64,000 nt of DNA from Benincasa hispida (Eukaryota; Streptophyta; Magnoliopsida; Cucurbitales; Cucurbitaceae). Both the position numbers and the translations under genes were made by a program. The stretch lies in assembly GCF_009727055.1 (NCBI RefSeq), contig NC_052359.1, positions 9,085,674-9,149,673 of the forward strand, in the 5' to 3' direction. Positions 24,814-35,740 of the stretch are shown here, piece after piece. A model generated the notes under the pieces. It did no database searches. It worked only from the letters and a program-made list of their open reading frames with translations, and had not been told where the DNA came from. Position 1 is the stretch's first letter, and every line of letters starts with the position of its first letter.

Positions 24814-27560
24814 TTAGTCATAATCTTTAGGAGAGTTGGCTAAGGATAACTTGAAGTGCTGAGCAATAGGAAAGCTTACAGGTTTAGCATCACTCATATT
24901 GAACATTTTTAGGATCTTCTCACAATAGTTAAACTGGTTGATGCTTAAAACAGACTCCTCCCTGTTCCTTAGGATTTCAATTCCTAAGACTTTGCTTGCT
25001 TCTCCCAAGTCCTTCATATCAAACTCCCTTTTTAAGAGGCTTTTAACACGGGTTAAATCTTCCTTGGACCTACCTGCCAGTAACATATCATCCACATATA
25101 TGAGTAGCTAAGCCTTGTCCTTATAGGAACCTGTATTTACATAAACACGTGTTGGAAGGTACCAATGCGCATCGGAAGAACCAGGATTCATAAGCATTCT
25201 AATTCATTAATTTTGGCCTAAAAGAAAACATGCTACAACAGAAATAAATGGGTTTCATGACATACCTTTGAAGAACTTCCTCTAAGCTTTGATTCAACTG
25301 CAAATCTCCACAGAATCTTGTTGTAAACCACCCCAAGATCTTCTTTACTATCCTCTTGGAGCTCAAGATTGAGTAGTGGGACTCAAAATAAGATGGAATT
25401 AAGGGAATTTAGAGAAGCTCACAGCAGCAACCCAACAGAAGAACAGTCTTCTTCTCTCAAATTTTTCTCAAAAATTTTGTTCAGTTGCATTCACTTCAAA
25501 ACACTCCAATCTCTTCAATATATTGCAAACATTCATGTAAAGAAATTTTCTACATGAGATGCAGCTCATGCTTGGAGTTAATGAAGAGTTAATATGGGTT
25601 GTTGGTGAGCTAGTAGAAGAAGACAATGGAAAATCTATTTTCCAATTTTTGTGTTTTTCTTTATCTTTTTCAATTTTATCTAAATTGATTTCATAAATCA
25701 TTTTTATTTAATAAAACTGAAAAATATTATTAATTTTACAAAATTAATTTCATAAATTAATTTCCTTTATAAAATTAATAAATAATTATTTAAACTATTT
25801 AAATAATTCTAATTAATTTAATATAAAATATTAAATTAATTTTTACACAATTTCGTCTTCAAATATTTAAATCATATGTAAATATTATTTCTCCAAATTC
25901 ATTTAATTCTAATTTGAACACCTCAAATTAATTTATCACGCTATTCTATAGTTTATCCATTTACGAGCTAGTAGGGGGACCTCGCGGACCTACAGATTAT
26001 GTGCTCCAACGATCCGAGATTATCGGCTAAACTCATTAGACCGATCTAACCCTCATTCGTTAACTAATGGGTGATTCCACTAAAGCCCATAGCTGAACTC
26101 CCCTCACTATAGATATATTATGTCCACTCGATATAACCATGATTAGTAAGTTAACCTTCACAGGTTGCTCGTAATAACGGTTGGGTCGAATCTCTGTTTT
26201 ACCCTCGAAATTACCTTTTGTTTCTTAAGTTCCACTGATCCCCTAATGAACAATTGATTTTTTATCCAATCACCAAATTGAATCCCTCTCAGGCCAATGA
26301 GAAGGTGAGGCCTCTTGTTCAAGACCCAGAATCAGCACTTAAAGGGAACAACCTCTCTACTAACCCTAATTGGATAGGAGTGAATTCCATCTTGCACCCT
26401 ATGTTTCCAGTTATTCATCCGGTCTTATCCCCTAAATGGTAAGCTTATTGAGCAGAGGCCATTGGTCTACTCTCACTGTTTGCAGATCAAAGGATAATCC
26501 CGAACAAACAGGAGTTCATAGTTAGCTCAGGATTAAGGTTAAGTTACCTAGGTCATCGCTTTGAAATAGTCAGTCTTAAATAGTAAACAGCGTTATAAAG
26601 TAAGAGTGACTAATTTCGTGGTTCGATCTTGCACAAAACTCATTTGCACAGGACACTCCCACTCCTCATATCCCAACATGAACGAATTAGGATCACTTCG
26701 TTTGTAGCACTTTACAACTCTTTGTAACAACTACAGAGTAGGTCATATCCCATAGTGTTACTAGAATAATGTACCCAATCTTATTCATATACTATAGATC
26801 ATTTTGACTATATACTTGAACCTGATCCACTTGTATGTCTCCACATACAGTTCAAATACTCATATAATAGGCAAGAAACTTAGGTTTATTGGATTTCTAA
26901 AAAAACAATATATTCAATAACAACTTTATTGAATTCTCAGAATAAGTTCTATTGTTTACAAACCATGAGTTTTAGGACATAAAACCCAACAACACATATG
27001 TCGAATGAACTTCTTTTGAATCCAATGCTAGAAATATAGTCATTGAACCTTCTATACTAGCACCTAGATGATTGTTTTAACCTATAGATTGACTTATTGA
27101 GTAAGCAATAGAGATTTTATTTTCCTTTAACTTCAAATCCCTTAGGTTGCGTCATGTAGATTGTCTCTTCTAGATGTCCATGAAGGAAGGCCATTTTCAC
27201 ATCTAGTTAATACAATTCTAAATTATTTTGAACAACCAAGGATAAGAGAAGTCTTATAGAGGTTTGTTTAACAACTGGAGAGAAAATCCCTGAGTAGTCT
27301 ATTTCTTCTCTTTGTGTAAACCCCTTTGCAACCAACCTTGCCTTATACCTAGGTTTCTTATCACAAGATGCACCTTCCTTAAGTTTGAAAACCCATTTAG
27401 AGGTAACTGGTTTATAACCCTTAGGCAGAGGAACCAAAGACCAAGCATTATTCACATTTAGTGGATGCATTTCCTCATTTATAGCTTCTATCCAATCCCT
27501 TGCATCAGCACAGCTTGTTGCTTATTCAAAGCTTGTTGGTTCTTGGTTAGTAGGGGCTAC
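24814..27560 (-). pseudogene. Copia reverse transcriptase, split by a solo LTR
   Basis: The N-terminal half lies at about 26997-27560: WSLVPLPKGYKPVTSKWVFK, then YKARLVAKGFTQREEIDY and IFSPVVK, standard copia RT. The C-terminal half at 24814-25144 has LIYVDDMLLAGRS with the catalytic YVDD intact, DMKDLGEASKVLGIEI and ISINQ-like QFNYCEKILKMFNM. A family B solo LTR occupies 25150-26991 exactly between codons for ..SSFDIC and VYVNTGS... There are also stop codons and a frameshift, so no active enzyme is expected. Confidence 0.85.
25150..26991 (-). mobile_element. Solo LTR, family B copy 3, TSD ACACG/ACACA
   Basis: On the minus strand it begins TGTTGGGTTTTATGTCC (26991 downward) and ends GTACCTTCCAACA (25150). 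The flanks are ACACG (25145-25149) and ACACA (26992-26996), a 5-bp duplication with one changed base. Removing it rejoins the interrupted RT reading. It shares internal blocks with 13475-15427. This is the third level of nesting: gypsy, copia, solo LTR. Confidence 0.85.
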
Positions 27561-27879
27561 AACAACATTTAGAACCAAATTCATATAGTTCATTTCAGTA
27601 TATCTAGCTGGAGGGGTAATGATTTTCCTTTATCTATCCCTAGCTAAGACATACTGACTCAAGTCAGGCTGCTCATTAACAGTCTCCTCTTATTCCCCTG
27701 CATCTTCCTCAACTTCTCCTATGTCACTAGGTAGGTTAGATTCTGTTGGTTGCTCAGTAGGTAACTCCACCTTAATTCTTGTGGTAGATGACTCGGCTTC
27801 ATCCTCAAGTCGTTTCTCCTTTTGCATAAACATCTCCTCTTCTCTAAAGGTGATGTCTCTGCTAATTATGAATTTCCTC

Positions 27880-28650
27880 TCGACTGGATGTTACATTTTA
27901 TATCCTTTAACACCCTCTGTAAAGCCTACAAACATGCACTTAACTGCTCTGGCTTTCAACTTTCTCTTATTTTGGTGAACAAACCCTACACATCCAAAAA
28001 CCTTAAGGCTGTCTAGATTAAGAAGATGATTAGTCCATTTCTCTTCAAGGGTAAACAACTCTAGAGATGTGTGAGGGCACCTATTCAAGGTATACACTAT
28101 GTAGGCAATAGCTTCTGCCCAATAGTTTTCACTTAGGATAGCATCAGAAAGCAAACATCTTACCCTTTCCATTATAGTTCTGTTTAACCTCTCAGCAACC
28201 CCATTTTTTTGAGGTGTATACCTCACAGTTCTATGCCTAGTTATACCATTCACACTACAGTATTGTCAAAGTCTTCATTGCAAAACTCAAGCCCATTATT
28301 GATTCTAAAGTACTTTAACCTTTTAGATGTTTATGTTTCTATCATAGCTTTCCACTCTTTAAACTTCCCAAGAACTTGGTCCTTAGTTTTAAGAAAGTAT
28401 ATCCAGCTCTTCCTAGAAAAGTCATCTATAAAGGTTAGAAAATACCTTGAGCCACTAAGGCTTGATGTAGGAGATGGTCCCCATAGGTCAAAATGAACAT
28501 AACCTAACGTTCCTTTGGTAGTATGCTAAGATTTTGTGAAGTTTTATCTGGTTGCTTTCCCTAGAATACAGTGTTCATAGAAGGAAAAATGCCCATTGAT
28601 ACCTTTGGACAGTATACCTTGTTTAGACAATGCTTGCATCCCTTTTTCAC
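27880..28650 (-). pseudogene. Copia integrase remnant
   Basis: The 27891-28253 segment gives GITRHRTVRYTPQKNGVAER with the catalytic Glu context (NGVAERLNRTIME), then LLSDAILSENYWAEAIAYIV and SLKVFGCVGFVHQNKRKL, the integrase core end and the following conserved C-terminal part. The upstream portion to 28650 retains the complement of phrases such as HFDLWGPSP and FSRKSWIYFL with stops. The family inserts cDNA into chromosomes; this copy is broken by frameshifts. Confidence 0.8.
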
Positions 28651-29110
28651 TGATATAGGATAGTCTTTTTTGTCACAAGTCTGCCTCTGTCAAGCTTGCT
28701 CTTGAAACAGTATAGGCACTAGTCATCATCTCTACTCCTTTTACTATATAGAGATCATTGACCTTTTCACCAACCAACACTACCTTAGAATCCTTATTCA
28801 CCTCTAGGATTCCATCCTTTCCTCTATACTCACACCCAATGGAGTAAACCATACCCAGAGATATCAAATTTCTCTTGAGTAAAGGTACATGTCTCACATT
28901 TCTTAGAAGCTTGATTGATCCATCCTTTAGCTTCAAGGATACTGAACCAACCGCTTTGGTCTTACAGGCTTAATTGTTTCCCATGTAAACAGATTCTCCA
29001 TCCACATCCTTGTAAGTATTAAACCAAGGTCTAAAGGGTATCATATGATAGGTACAGCCAGAGTCAAGTACCCAGTCATGCTTACCAAGAGGACTTATTT
29101 GGTTGATTTT
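28650..29110 (-). pseudogene. Copia protease and GAG-pre-integrase remnant
   Basis: Near 29060-29095 the minus strand reads HDWVLDSGCTYHMIP, the copia aspartic protease with the DSG catalytic motif. A stop follows after YMGNN. From 28936 down to 28673 KLLRNVRHVPLLKRNLISLG and a short GAG-pre-integrase lead-in follow (YTVSRASLTEADL). Catalytic D-S-G is intact but the polyprotein frame is not. Confidence 0.8.
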
Positions 29111-29199
29111 TTTTAGTAGAGGCTAAGGCATCAGAATAGAAGTAGGACCCTTCAACCATTGAAGCTTCTGGCTGTTTTCCTTTCTAATCTTTCTCTTTT

Positions 29200-29850
29200 T
29201 CCTGATTTTTCGATTTTAAGTTGTAGCAATCCCTCATTAAGCGTCCTTTCTTCTTGCAGTAATTACATCTCAGTTTGGTTCTGGGTTTATGCTCTTCACC
29301 AGACTAATTTTTAGTCCCTTTAGACTAATTCTGCTTGTTCTTGCCCTTGACAAAGAGCCCTTTTGCACCAGGTTGTTTCTTTTTTGCTAACTAAAGCTCC
29401 AACTCTCTAGTTCTCAATGTTGAAATAATGGCATCAGTGGTAACTTACTCTATGCCATATTTCGAGGCATTCTTTACCTCCTTATAGGTTTCAGGTAGAG
29501 AGTTCAAGAAGACAAAGGCTTCATTCTCATCGCCAATCTTTTCGCCGAGGCTCTTGAACTCAGAACCTATCCTTTTAAACTCAACCAGATTGTCTGATAG
29601 TGGTTTAGCAAAATCCATCTTAAAAGTAAAGAACTTTACCCTTAAGAACATCTTATTGGGGAGATTCTTAGTTGTAAAGAGACCTTCCAGCTTGACCCAC
29701 ATCTTGTAAGTCATGTCTTGATCGATCACCTGTCTTAAAATTCTATCATTAAAATTAAGAACTAAAGTTCCATAGGCGGTAAGTTCCATATTCCCTTTCT
29801 TGAGTTCTTAACGTAGGTGGCAGAGTCGACGAGTCTAAAAGAGCTTTATG
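29200..29850 (-). pseudogene. Copia gag remnant with zinc knuckle
   Basis: At 29445-29789 the frame reads DQDMTYKMWVKLEGLFTTKN, LRVKFFTFKMDFAKPLSDNL and LGEKIGDENEAFVFLNSLPE, the UBN2-type copia gag. At about 29230-29275 a knuckle CNYCKKKGRLMRDC has the CX2CX4(H)X4C spacing, but the histidine position is Arg. Stops separate the two parts. Confidence 0.85.
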
Positions 29851-30029
29851 AGCTCAATTTGATTTGGCCTTCCACAGACCAAAATTACCCTTTCCATCGA
29901 ACTTTTCTATCTCAAATCTAGAAACATCCATCACTAATCTGAAAGAATATCGAGAATGGTTTTCTTGAGTATCTTGATGCTCCAAGAATGTTGATCTTAA
30001 TGATCTTCAAATGCTCTGATACCACAAAT

Positions 30030-30724
30030 TGTTGGGTTATTCAATCTTCTCTAGGTCCAATAACTCAAGATCAACACAGAGATGGCGAAAAAATGGCTAA
30101 GAAAGGCTCTGTCAAATCCTCGATGCTAGATACTCGATACTCGATAAGTTTCTGCTCGATACTCTATGGAAATTTTCTTCTATCCTCAACGAGTTTCTGT
30201 TCTTTGCTCGATGGAACGTTATGAATGTTGACCGATACTTGATTATACTCGATAAGTCTTAATCTTTACTTGAAGCAACTTGAAGATGAAAATGTGACTC
30301 GATGCTACTCGATAGAAGAAAATCGATGCGTGATTCTGATCGATACTCTGGAATTCGATACGATTTGATAGTAAGATTGTATTTTCATGATTTGCAAAAA
30401 GATTGATGTCGATCAAAAGAAGAAGATATAAAGAAGAAGAAGAAACACACAGGATTACATGGTTTGGCCAATATGCCTACGTCCAGAGGAAGATTCACGT
30501 TCATTTTCAATTGAAGATTGTGTACAGCTTGTTTTGTTTATAGAAAAATAGAAATTATGAAAAACTCTCTTTATTTTCTGATCAGTGGTATTTATAACAC
30601 ATACCAACAGACCGTTACAAAATAAAGTTAGTTATAAACTAAACTAGTTGAGGTATTTGAGTCACAGTTTCTTCAGGTTTCTTTCTATGAATTATCAGCA
30701 AGTGCTTTATAGCAAATACCAACA
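30030..30724 (-). repeat. 5' LTR of the nested copia element
   Basis: A 695-bp LTR with minus-strand start TGTTGGTATTTGC at 30724 and end GAATAACCCAACA at 30030. The primer-binding site complement GCTCTGATACCA lies at 30013-30024, five bases away. Direct short repeats of TACTCGATA occur near 30120-30250. Confidence 0.9.
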
Positions 30725-31101
30725 ATACTATTAAGGGGATCAATCGATTGATGATTACACCGAGGAGTTCCACCGTCTTGGCGTAAGAAACAACTTGCCC
30801 AAGACTGAGCAACCACAAATTGCAAGATTTGTTTTTGAACTTCGGGAGGACATCAAGAAAATTGTCAACTTGCACAACTTAGCATATCTCGCCAATGCCA
30901 TAGCTCTAGTGATAAAGATTGAAAAGGAAGAAGAAATAACTCTAACCAAGAACTCTTCCAACCATTCCACTTGGGAGAGGCAACAGAATACCAATAAGAA
31001 AATCAATCTTGAATTCAACAAATCCTCTACTCCTCAAGACAGAAATTCAGTAGCCTGAAAGGAGGATCAATCCAAGAAAGAAGATTCCACAAGTAAGGGT
31101 A
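30725..31101 (+). pseudogene. Gypsy gag, C-terminal part
   Basis: Continuation of the gag interrupted at 23468: DYTEEFHRLGVRNNLPKTEQ, then FVFELREDIKKIVNLHNLAY and a coiled, lysine/glutamate-rich ALVIKIEKEEE segment, typical of the end of the retrotransposon gag domain before the zinc knuckle. A stop occurs at 31056-31058. It is interrupted again by the solo LTR at 31107. Confidence 0.85.
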
Positions 31102-31785
31102 ATGAATGTCACACCCCACCTCAGACCACCTTCTTAGCCTAGAGAAAGGCGTGACTGCAGCAGTTACCAACCCTTGGGCTGACACTTACTGCCTAATAAC
31201 TCTTGCGGAATAACTCTGATACCAATTATAATTCATATGCAACAGGACGTCTTTAGGCCCACAATTTATTAACTTAGAAACATAATATGTTTAATCATTA
31301 CAACACTAGATTTACAAGTCCCAAAACCCACAAACCCTAGTCCCTATATGAACAATAGTAACATGTGTACAATATTAACAGTAACCACCTAGCAAACGGT
31401 TACAAGTCTTTTAGTCCTTTAGTGGCAGAGCAGACTCAGAGCTATCTTCAGAGGATTTGACCGCTACCTGTGGGGGGGGGGTAAAAACAAAACATTTGAA
31501 AACGGGGTGAGCTTACACCCAGTGAATGACCGAGAAAACATAGTAAATTCTCATGCATAATTTCAGAAAATAGTTTTATCTAAAGTATAAACTTTTGCAG
31601 CATAAATATTTTTCAAGCGTAAATTATATAAAGTTGTTTTAAACATAAAACGTAAAAGTATTTCTCAAATCAAGTACTTTATAACGGGTATAATAATCCC
31701 AACACCAACTACTAGTCCAGAGAGAACCCTTTTGTTCAATCTCTGACTTTATTCACCTGTGGCTACATTAGGTACTACTGCTCAG

Positions 31786-31920
31786 ATACCTTCTCCTTGT
31801 ACTTCAGTATCGAGCTACTAGGATACCTTCTCCAACGTACTTCAGTACCAATAGATACCTTCTCCTTGTACTTCAGTATCTAGTTGGGTGGATGCCTTCT
31901 CCTTGTACTTCGGCATCGTA
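31786..31920 (+). repeat. Imperfect tandem repeat 'GATACCTTCTCCTTGTACTTC'-type
   Basis: Four imperfect units, each with an A/G-TACCTTCTCC...GTACTTC(A/G)G core, begin near 31786, 31823, 31854 and 31881. They lie inside the solo LTR and are non-coding. Confidence 0.6.
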
Positions 31921-33049
31921 TTTTACCAAAACTATTTATAAACAACTTTTCTCTTTAAAGCATGTATAGTATAACACATATGCAATGTGGCTGTAAAGAT
32001 GATAACGCATGCTGGATAAAATCAACATATGTAAATAGTTTTTCAATAATATGCATGCGTTCAAACCATAATTCAAACTTGCTTGGAAACCACTTTATAA
32101 AACTAGTAGGCATGAGAATTATTTTTGCAAACATGCTTTCTGTAAAACGTTTGTAATCAAAACGGTTTAAAAATGTTTTAGTTGAAAACATTTTAGCCAC
32201 TCACCTCGATTTCTTAGGAGCTTTTCATTCTAGTAGCTCCTCGGGCTCCTTTTCACCCCTAGAATCCAGATTCAGTTTACAGCTTAGATTACTCATAGTT
32301 ATGAACCTTATTTTGAAATACTTCCTTCTATAAACTTCTTCTAAACTGTCTCAGAAAGCTTACCCTAAAATTTCAGCTTATAACTCCCCGTGGTTTGGCT
32401 GAAATCATAGAATCTTCAAGACTGGTTCAGACTGATCCAACAGTCTGACCCTTCTACATTTTTTTCAATCTATAGCCCAGTTCCTTTGATATTTTTCATT
32501 TGGCAGCCCTATTCTGAAGACTAGACTTCTAGAGCTTTCAGATGGCTTTGAAATCACTCCAAACGCATGAGTAGATTGGGAGATCTCCTCGTCCAAAATT
32601 GACACATTCCTCTGAACCCTCACTGCCCTCTACTTTCTCTATGAAATTTATGATTTTTGTGTGATTTGAAAATGAAATCCCAACTCCCTATTTATAGGCA
32701 TTCAAATTGCTCGTGGGATTGACAACACCTACTTAGCTGCATGGCCAAATGTTTAATCCTCCCTTTATCAACGTAAGCTGACTTCACCTTGGTTCAATGT
32801 GTTCTTCCCAAACGCATCCAACACAATTTCTTAGAGGTTTAAGAATTTCTTTTAATCGGACACCTAAATTTTAATTGACGTTTGCCCTTACGTCTTCAAA
32901 CTTTGTTTGTATTCAAATTAGGGTTTTAAATGCATAATTCACCCCATGCGTCCAAATACATCGCTCAGAAGCTTGCTTGGTCGTTCAATGCATAGGCAAG
33001 GCGTGGGCGTGACTTTCGAATCAGACAAAGCAAGGCTAACACATAGGCG

Positions 33050-33385
33050 CTCTCGTTCTTTCCGCTCTCGACAATGTCGCTCTCTCCCACTTTCTCGCTC
33101 AAAATCTCCCTCTCTCCAAGTTTCTCTCCAACCTTCTCTCCTAGTTTCTCTTCAATCTCACCAGTGTCGCTCTCTCCAACTTTCTCTCCCATTTTCTCTC
33201 CAATCTCACTCTCTCCCAGTTTTTCTCCAACTTTTCTCTCCACTCTCACTCTCTCTAGCTTTCTCTCCAACTTTTCTCTCCACTCTTGCTCTCTCCAGCT
33301 TTCTCTTCAACTTTCTCTCCAACTATCTTTCTCTCCAAATTTTCTCTCCAATCTCGCTCTCTCCATCTTTCTCTCCAATCTTTAA
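33050..33385 (+). repeat. CT-rich minisatellite (TCTCTCCAACTT/TCGCTCTCTC units)
   Basis: About 330 bp of almost pure pyrimidine sequence built from variants of TCTCTCCAACTTTCTC and CTCTCGCTCTCTC. It creates spurious open frames on both strands: Ser/Leu/Pro-rich on plus, and Glu/Lys/Gly/Val-rich repeats such as VGEKLGE on minus. These are low-complexity artefacts of the repeat. It lies in the solo LTR. Confidence 0.85.
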
Positions 33386-33858
33386 CTACTGTGACAAATG
33401 TTCCCCGTATATTTTTTTTACCCGTTTATTCATCACTTAATGATATTTTTACACGGATAATTCCAAAATAACATTTTCTATATTTTTCCTTAATTCCTTA
33501 CTCCGTACATCACCTAATTTTTCATACTTAGCCGTATTCTTCCCCGAATTTTCCAAACTCAATCTTCATATTAGTCCACATTAACTCAACCTATTTATTA
33601 TTTTTCCCCAACTTTCCCAACTCAATTTCATATTTTTCTTTTCGAATCCCCATTCCACACTAGCTGTTTCATCATCCTACTTATTATACAAATTTCTCAC
33701 AATTTTACCAGTTAAAACTCAACTTAATTTATTCAAAGAAAAATCTACTTAACACTTAGAAATTTCCTTCCCCTTTACTTAGGATTTAACTTTCACTTAG
33801 TTAATTCCTTTTATTACTTGCTTAAGTAAGAAAAATAGAAATTCGGGTTTCACATGAA

Positions 33859-34115
33859 GGTACTACTTTTTGAAGAAATTGTAACCCTATAAGCATCCTA
33901 CTTTAGGAAAATGCTTTAGGTGCGGAAATAAGGACACCTATCAAATGAATGCCTACAAAGAAGGACTCTAACCATTCAAAAAGATGAACTAGTCCAAGAA
34001 CATCAAGATTATGATGAAGATGTCAATTTCTTACACACAGATGATGGAAACCAACTTTCTTGCATCAATCAAAAAATTCTCCTTACACCCAAAACGGAAA
34101 GGCATCCACACACAC

Positions 34116-34162
<47 letters not shown>

Positions 34163-34310
34163 CTTTTTGGACTCAATGCACTGTGAATGTTAAGGTTTGC
34201 CAGGTAATAATAGATAATGGTAGCTGTGAAAATGTTGTGTCTAAGAAATTTGTCAATGCTCTTAATCTTAAAATCAAGGCATATCCTAATCCATATAAAA
34301 TAAGTTGATC
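33859..34310 (+). pseudogene. Gypsy zinc knuckle and protease remnant
   Basis: At about 33910-33950 KCFRCGNK survives from the gag zinc knuckle; the rest of the CCHC is altered. After an acidic linker and the poly(A) tract, 34160-34305 reads CTVNVKVCQVIIDNGSCENV and then FVNALNLKIKAYPNPYKI, the gypsy retropepsin. The catalytic D-[ST]-G is changed to D-N-G. A stop follows KIS. Confidence 0.8.
34117..34158 (+). repeat. Poly(A) tract of 42 bases
   Basis: Uninterrupted A42 within the gypsy coding remnant, just before the protease. It could be a replication-slippage expansion or the tail of a small retroposed insertion. Its length in the assembly should be treated as approximate. Confidence 0.9.
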
Positions 34311-34729
34311 AAGAAAGGGGGTGAAGCATCGGTCCATGAATTATGTCCTGTTCCTTTATCAACAGGTAACCAATACAAGGACTAACAAAAAAATCAATCA
34401 CAATTATTTACTTTAACTACCAAATCTAATTTTTTTTTTTTTCTTTAAATTAAGGACTCACTAAGCATTTATAGTACTTTACCTATAGACCTCATTCCCT
34501 GTAGTACTTTACCTCACCTTCCCCATTATAGAATGAGCTTTAATGAGTACACTATTTTCATGAACAAATATAAGAAATACTAACTAGAGGTTTTATTCAA
34601 CCTAGTTTAAGTCCTTGTGCAATCCCGGCCTTGTTAGCTCCTTAAAAAGATGGGTCTTGGAGATTATGTGTTGATAATAGAGTTGTTAATAAGATTACAA
34701 TAAAGTATCAATTCCCTATACCTAGGCTA

Positions 34730-35160
34730 AGTGACCTTCGATCAATTAGGAGGAGCTTTTCTGTTTTTAAAAGTTGATCTAAATAGTAAATATCACCAAA
34801 TTCGAACTAAACTAGAGGATGAGTTGAAAATAGCAATTAAAACTAATGTTGGTTTGTTTAGTGGCTTGTCATGTCGTTTGGTCTTTCAAATGCATCAAGT
34901 ACATTTATGAGATTAATGAATCCAGTCTTACAACCATTTATAAATAAATTTGTAGTTGTTTATTTTGAAGATATTCTCACTTTTAGTTGTCCTTATGATG
35001 ATCATTTATTACATTTACATTCTGTTTTTAGTGTATTTCATGATAATCAATTAGTTATCAACCTTAAAAAATGTAGTTTCTTCGGTGCACAAATTCATTT
35101 CTTATGTTTCTTTACTAGCAAGGAAGGAATAGCTGTAGATCCAAAAGAAAATTGAGATAG
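34730..35160 (+). pseudogene. Gypsy reverse transcriptase remnant
   Basis: Plus-strand pieces FLKVDLNSKYHQIRTKLED and TNVGLFS, then after a frameshift [44 protein letters not shown] and KEGIAVDPK. This is the classic gypsy RT order. The catalytic YFDD reads YFED, so the first of the paired aspartates is replaced by Glu. The N-terminal fingers are missing or unrecognisable upstream of 34730. Confidence 0.85.
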
Positions 35161-35329
35161 TAAGTGATTGGCAGCAACCTAACATGGTTAGAGAAGTACA
35201 ATGTTTCTTAGGACTAGCTTCTTTTTGTAGAAAGTTCATAAGAAACTTTAGTTCAATTTCCCCACCACTTACTAATTGCCCAATAAAGAACAATTTCCCA
35301 ACGATCAAATTGACAACTTTAATACTCTT

Positions 35330-35740
35330 ACAGAAATCTTCTTGTTTCTAGCCCACTTCTAGCATCACCCGACTTCCAAAAACCATTTGAAGTCAATGTT
35401 GATATTTCTGGACTCGGTATTGGAGCTGTCTTATCAAAAAAAAAAAAAAAAACACTCCATGAATTTTTTAGTGAGAAGTTTAGTGCTAGGCAAAAATGGT
35501 CTACACATGAACAAGATTTATATGCCCTGATTAGGTTCTTAAGACTTGGGAACATTATTTACTAGGAAAAGAATTTATTCTTCTCACTGACCATTTTTCT
35601 CTTAAGTTTCTCCAATCTAAAAAATCAATTAGCAAGATGCATGCTCGTTGGTTGCAAATCCTTCAAAGGTTTGATTTTGCTATTAAACATACTAAAGGGA
35701 ATGATAATAAAGTAGCAGATGCATTAAGCCCCAAAGGTAT
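35330..35740 (+). pseudogene. Gypsy RNase H remnant
   Basis: KPFEVNVDISGLGIGAVLS (35375 onward) starts the RNase H-like domain with the usual DAS/DIS...GIGAVL motif. A run of 15-17 A bases (from 35437) interrupts it, and FFSEKFSARQKWSTHEQDLY follows. After a frameshift RWLQILQRFDFAIKHTKGND and NKVADALS complete the connection subdomain. Frame broken at least twice. Confidence 0.8.

Larger units (their letters stand above)
23469..30724 (-). mobile_element. Ty1/copia element nested in the gypsy gag
   Basis: A minus-strand element with a 5' LTR at 30030-30724, a primer-binding site next to it (TGGTATCAGAGC, complement of 30013-30024), coding remnants in the order gag, protease, integrase, RT, RNase H, and a 3' LTR at 23469-24055. 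The integrase-before-RT order defines Ty1/copia. It splits the gypsy gag in two. A family B solo LTR (25150-26991) is inserted within RT. Frames are broken throughout. No clear TSD is visible: the flanks are AGTTT and ATACT. Confidence 0.9.
31107..33853. mobile_element. Solo LTR of a third family (about 2.75 kb), TSD ATGAA
   Basis: Starts TGTCACACCCCACCTC and ends AAATTCGGGTTTCAC, with ATGAA on both sides (31102-31106 and 33854-33858). Gag sequence resumes right after it. Long LTRs with TGTNACACCC ends are common in plant gypsy chromoviruses, so it is probably from that group. Orientation could not be decided. It holds a repeated 'CCTTCTCCTTGTACTTC(A/G)G' block (31790-31915) and a long CT-rich minisatellite. 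Confidence 0.8.

Noticed and set aside
23469..30724. A clean 5-bp TSD for the copia nested in the gypsy gag
   Set aside because: The flanks AGTTT and ATACT do not match even with one difference, and the outer 3' LTR end is mutated, so no TSD is claimed.
32946..33440. A 164-codon plus-strand Ser/Leu-rich frame and its antisense Glu/Lys-rich frame
   Set aside because: Both are produced by the CT-rich minisatellite inside a solo LTR.
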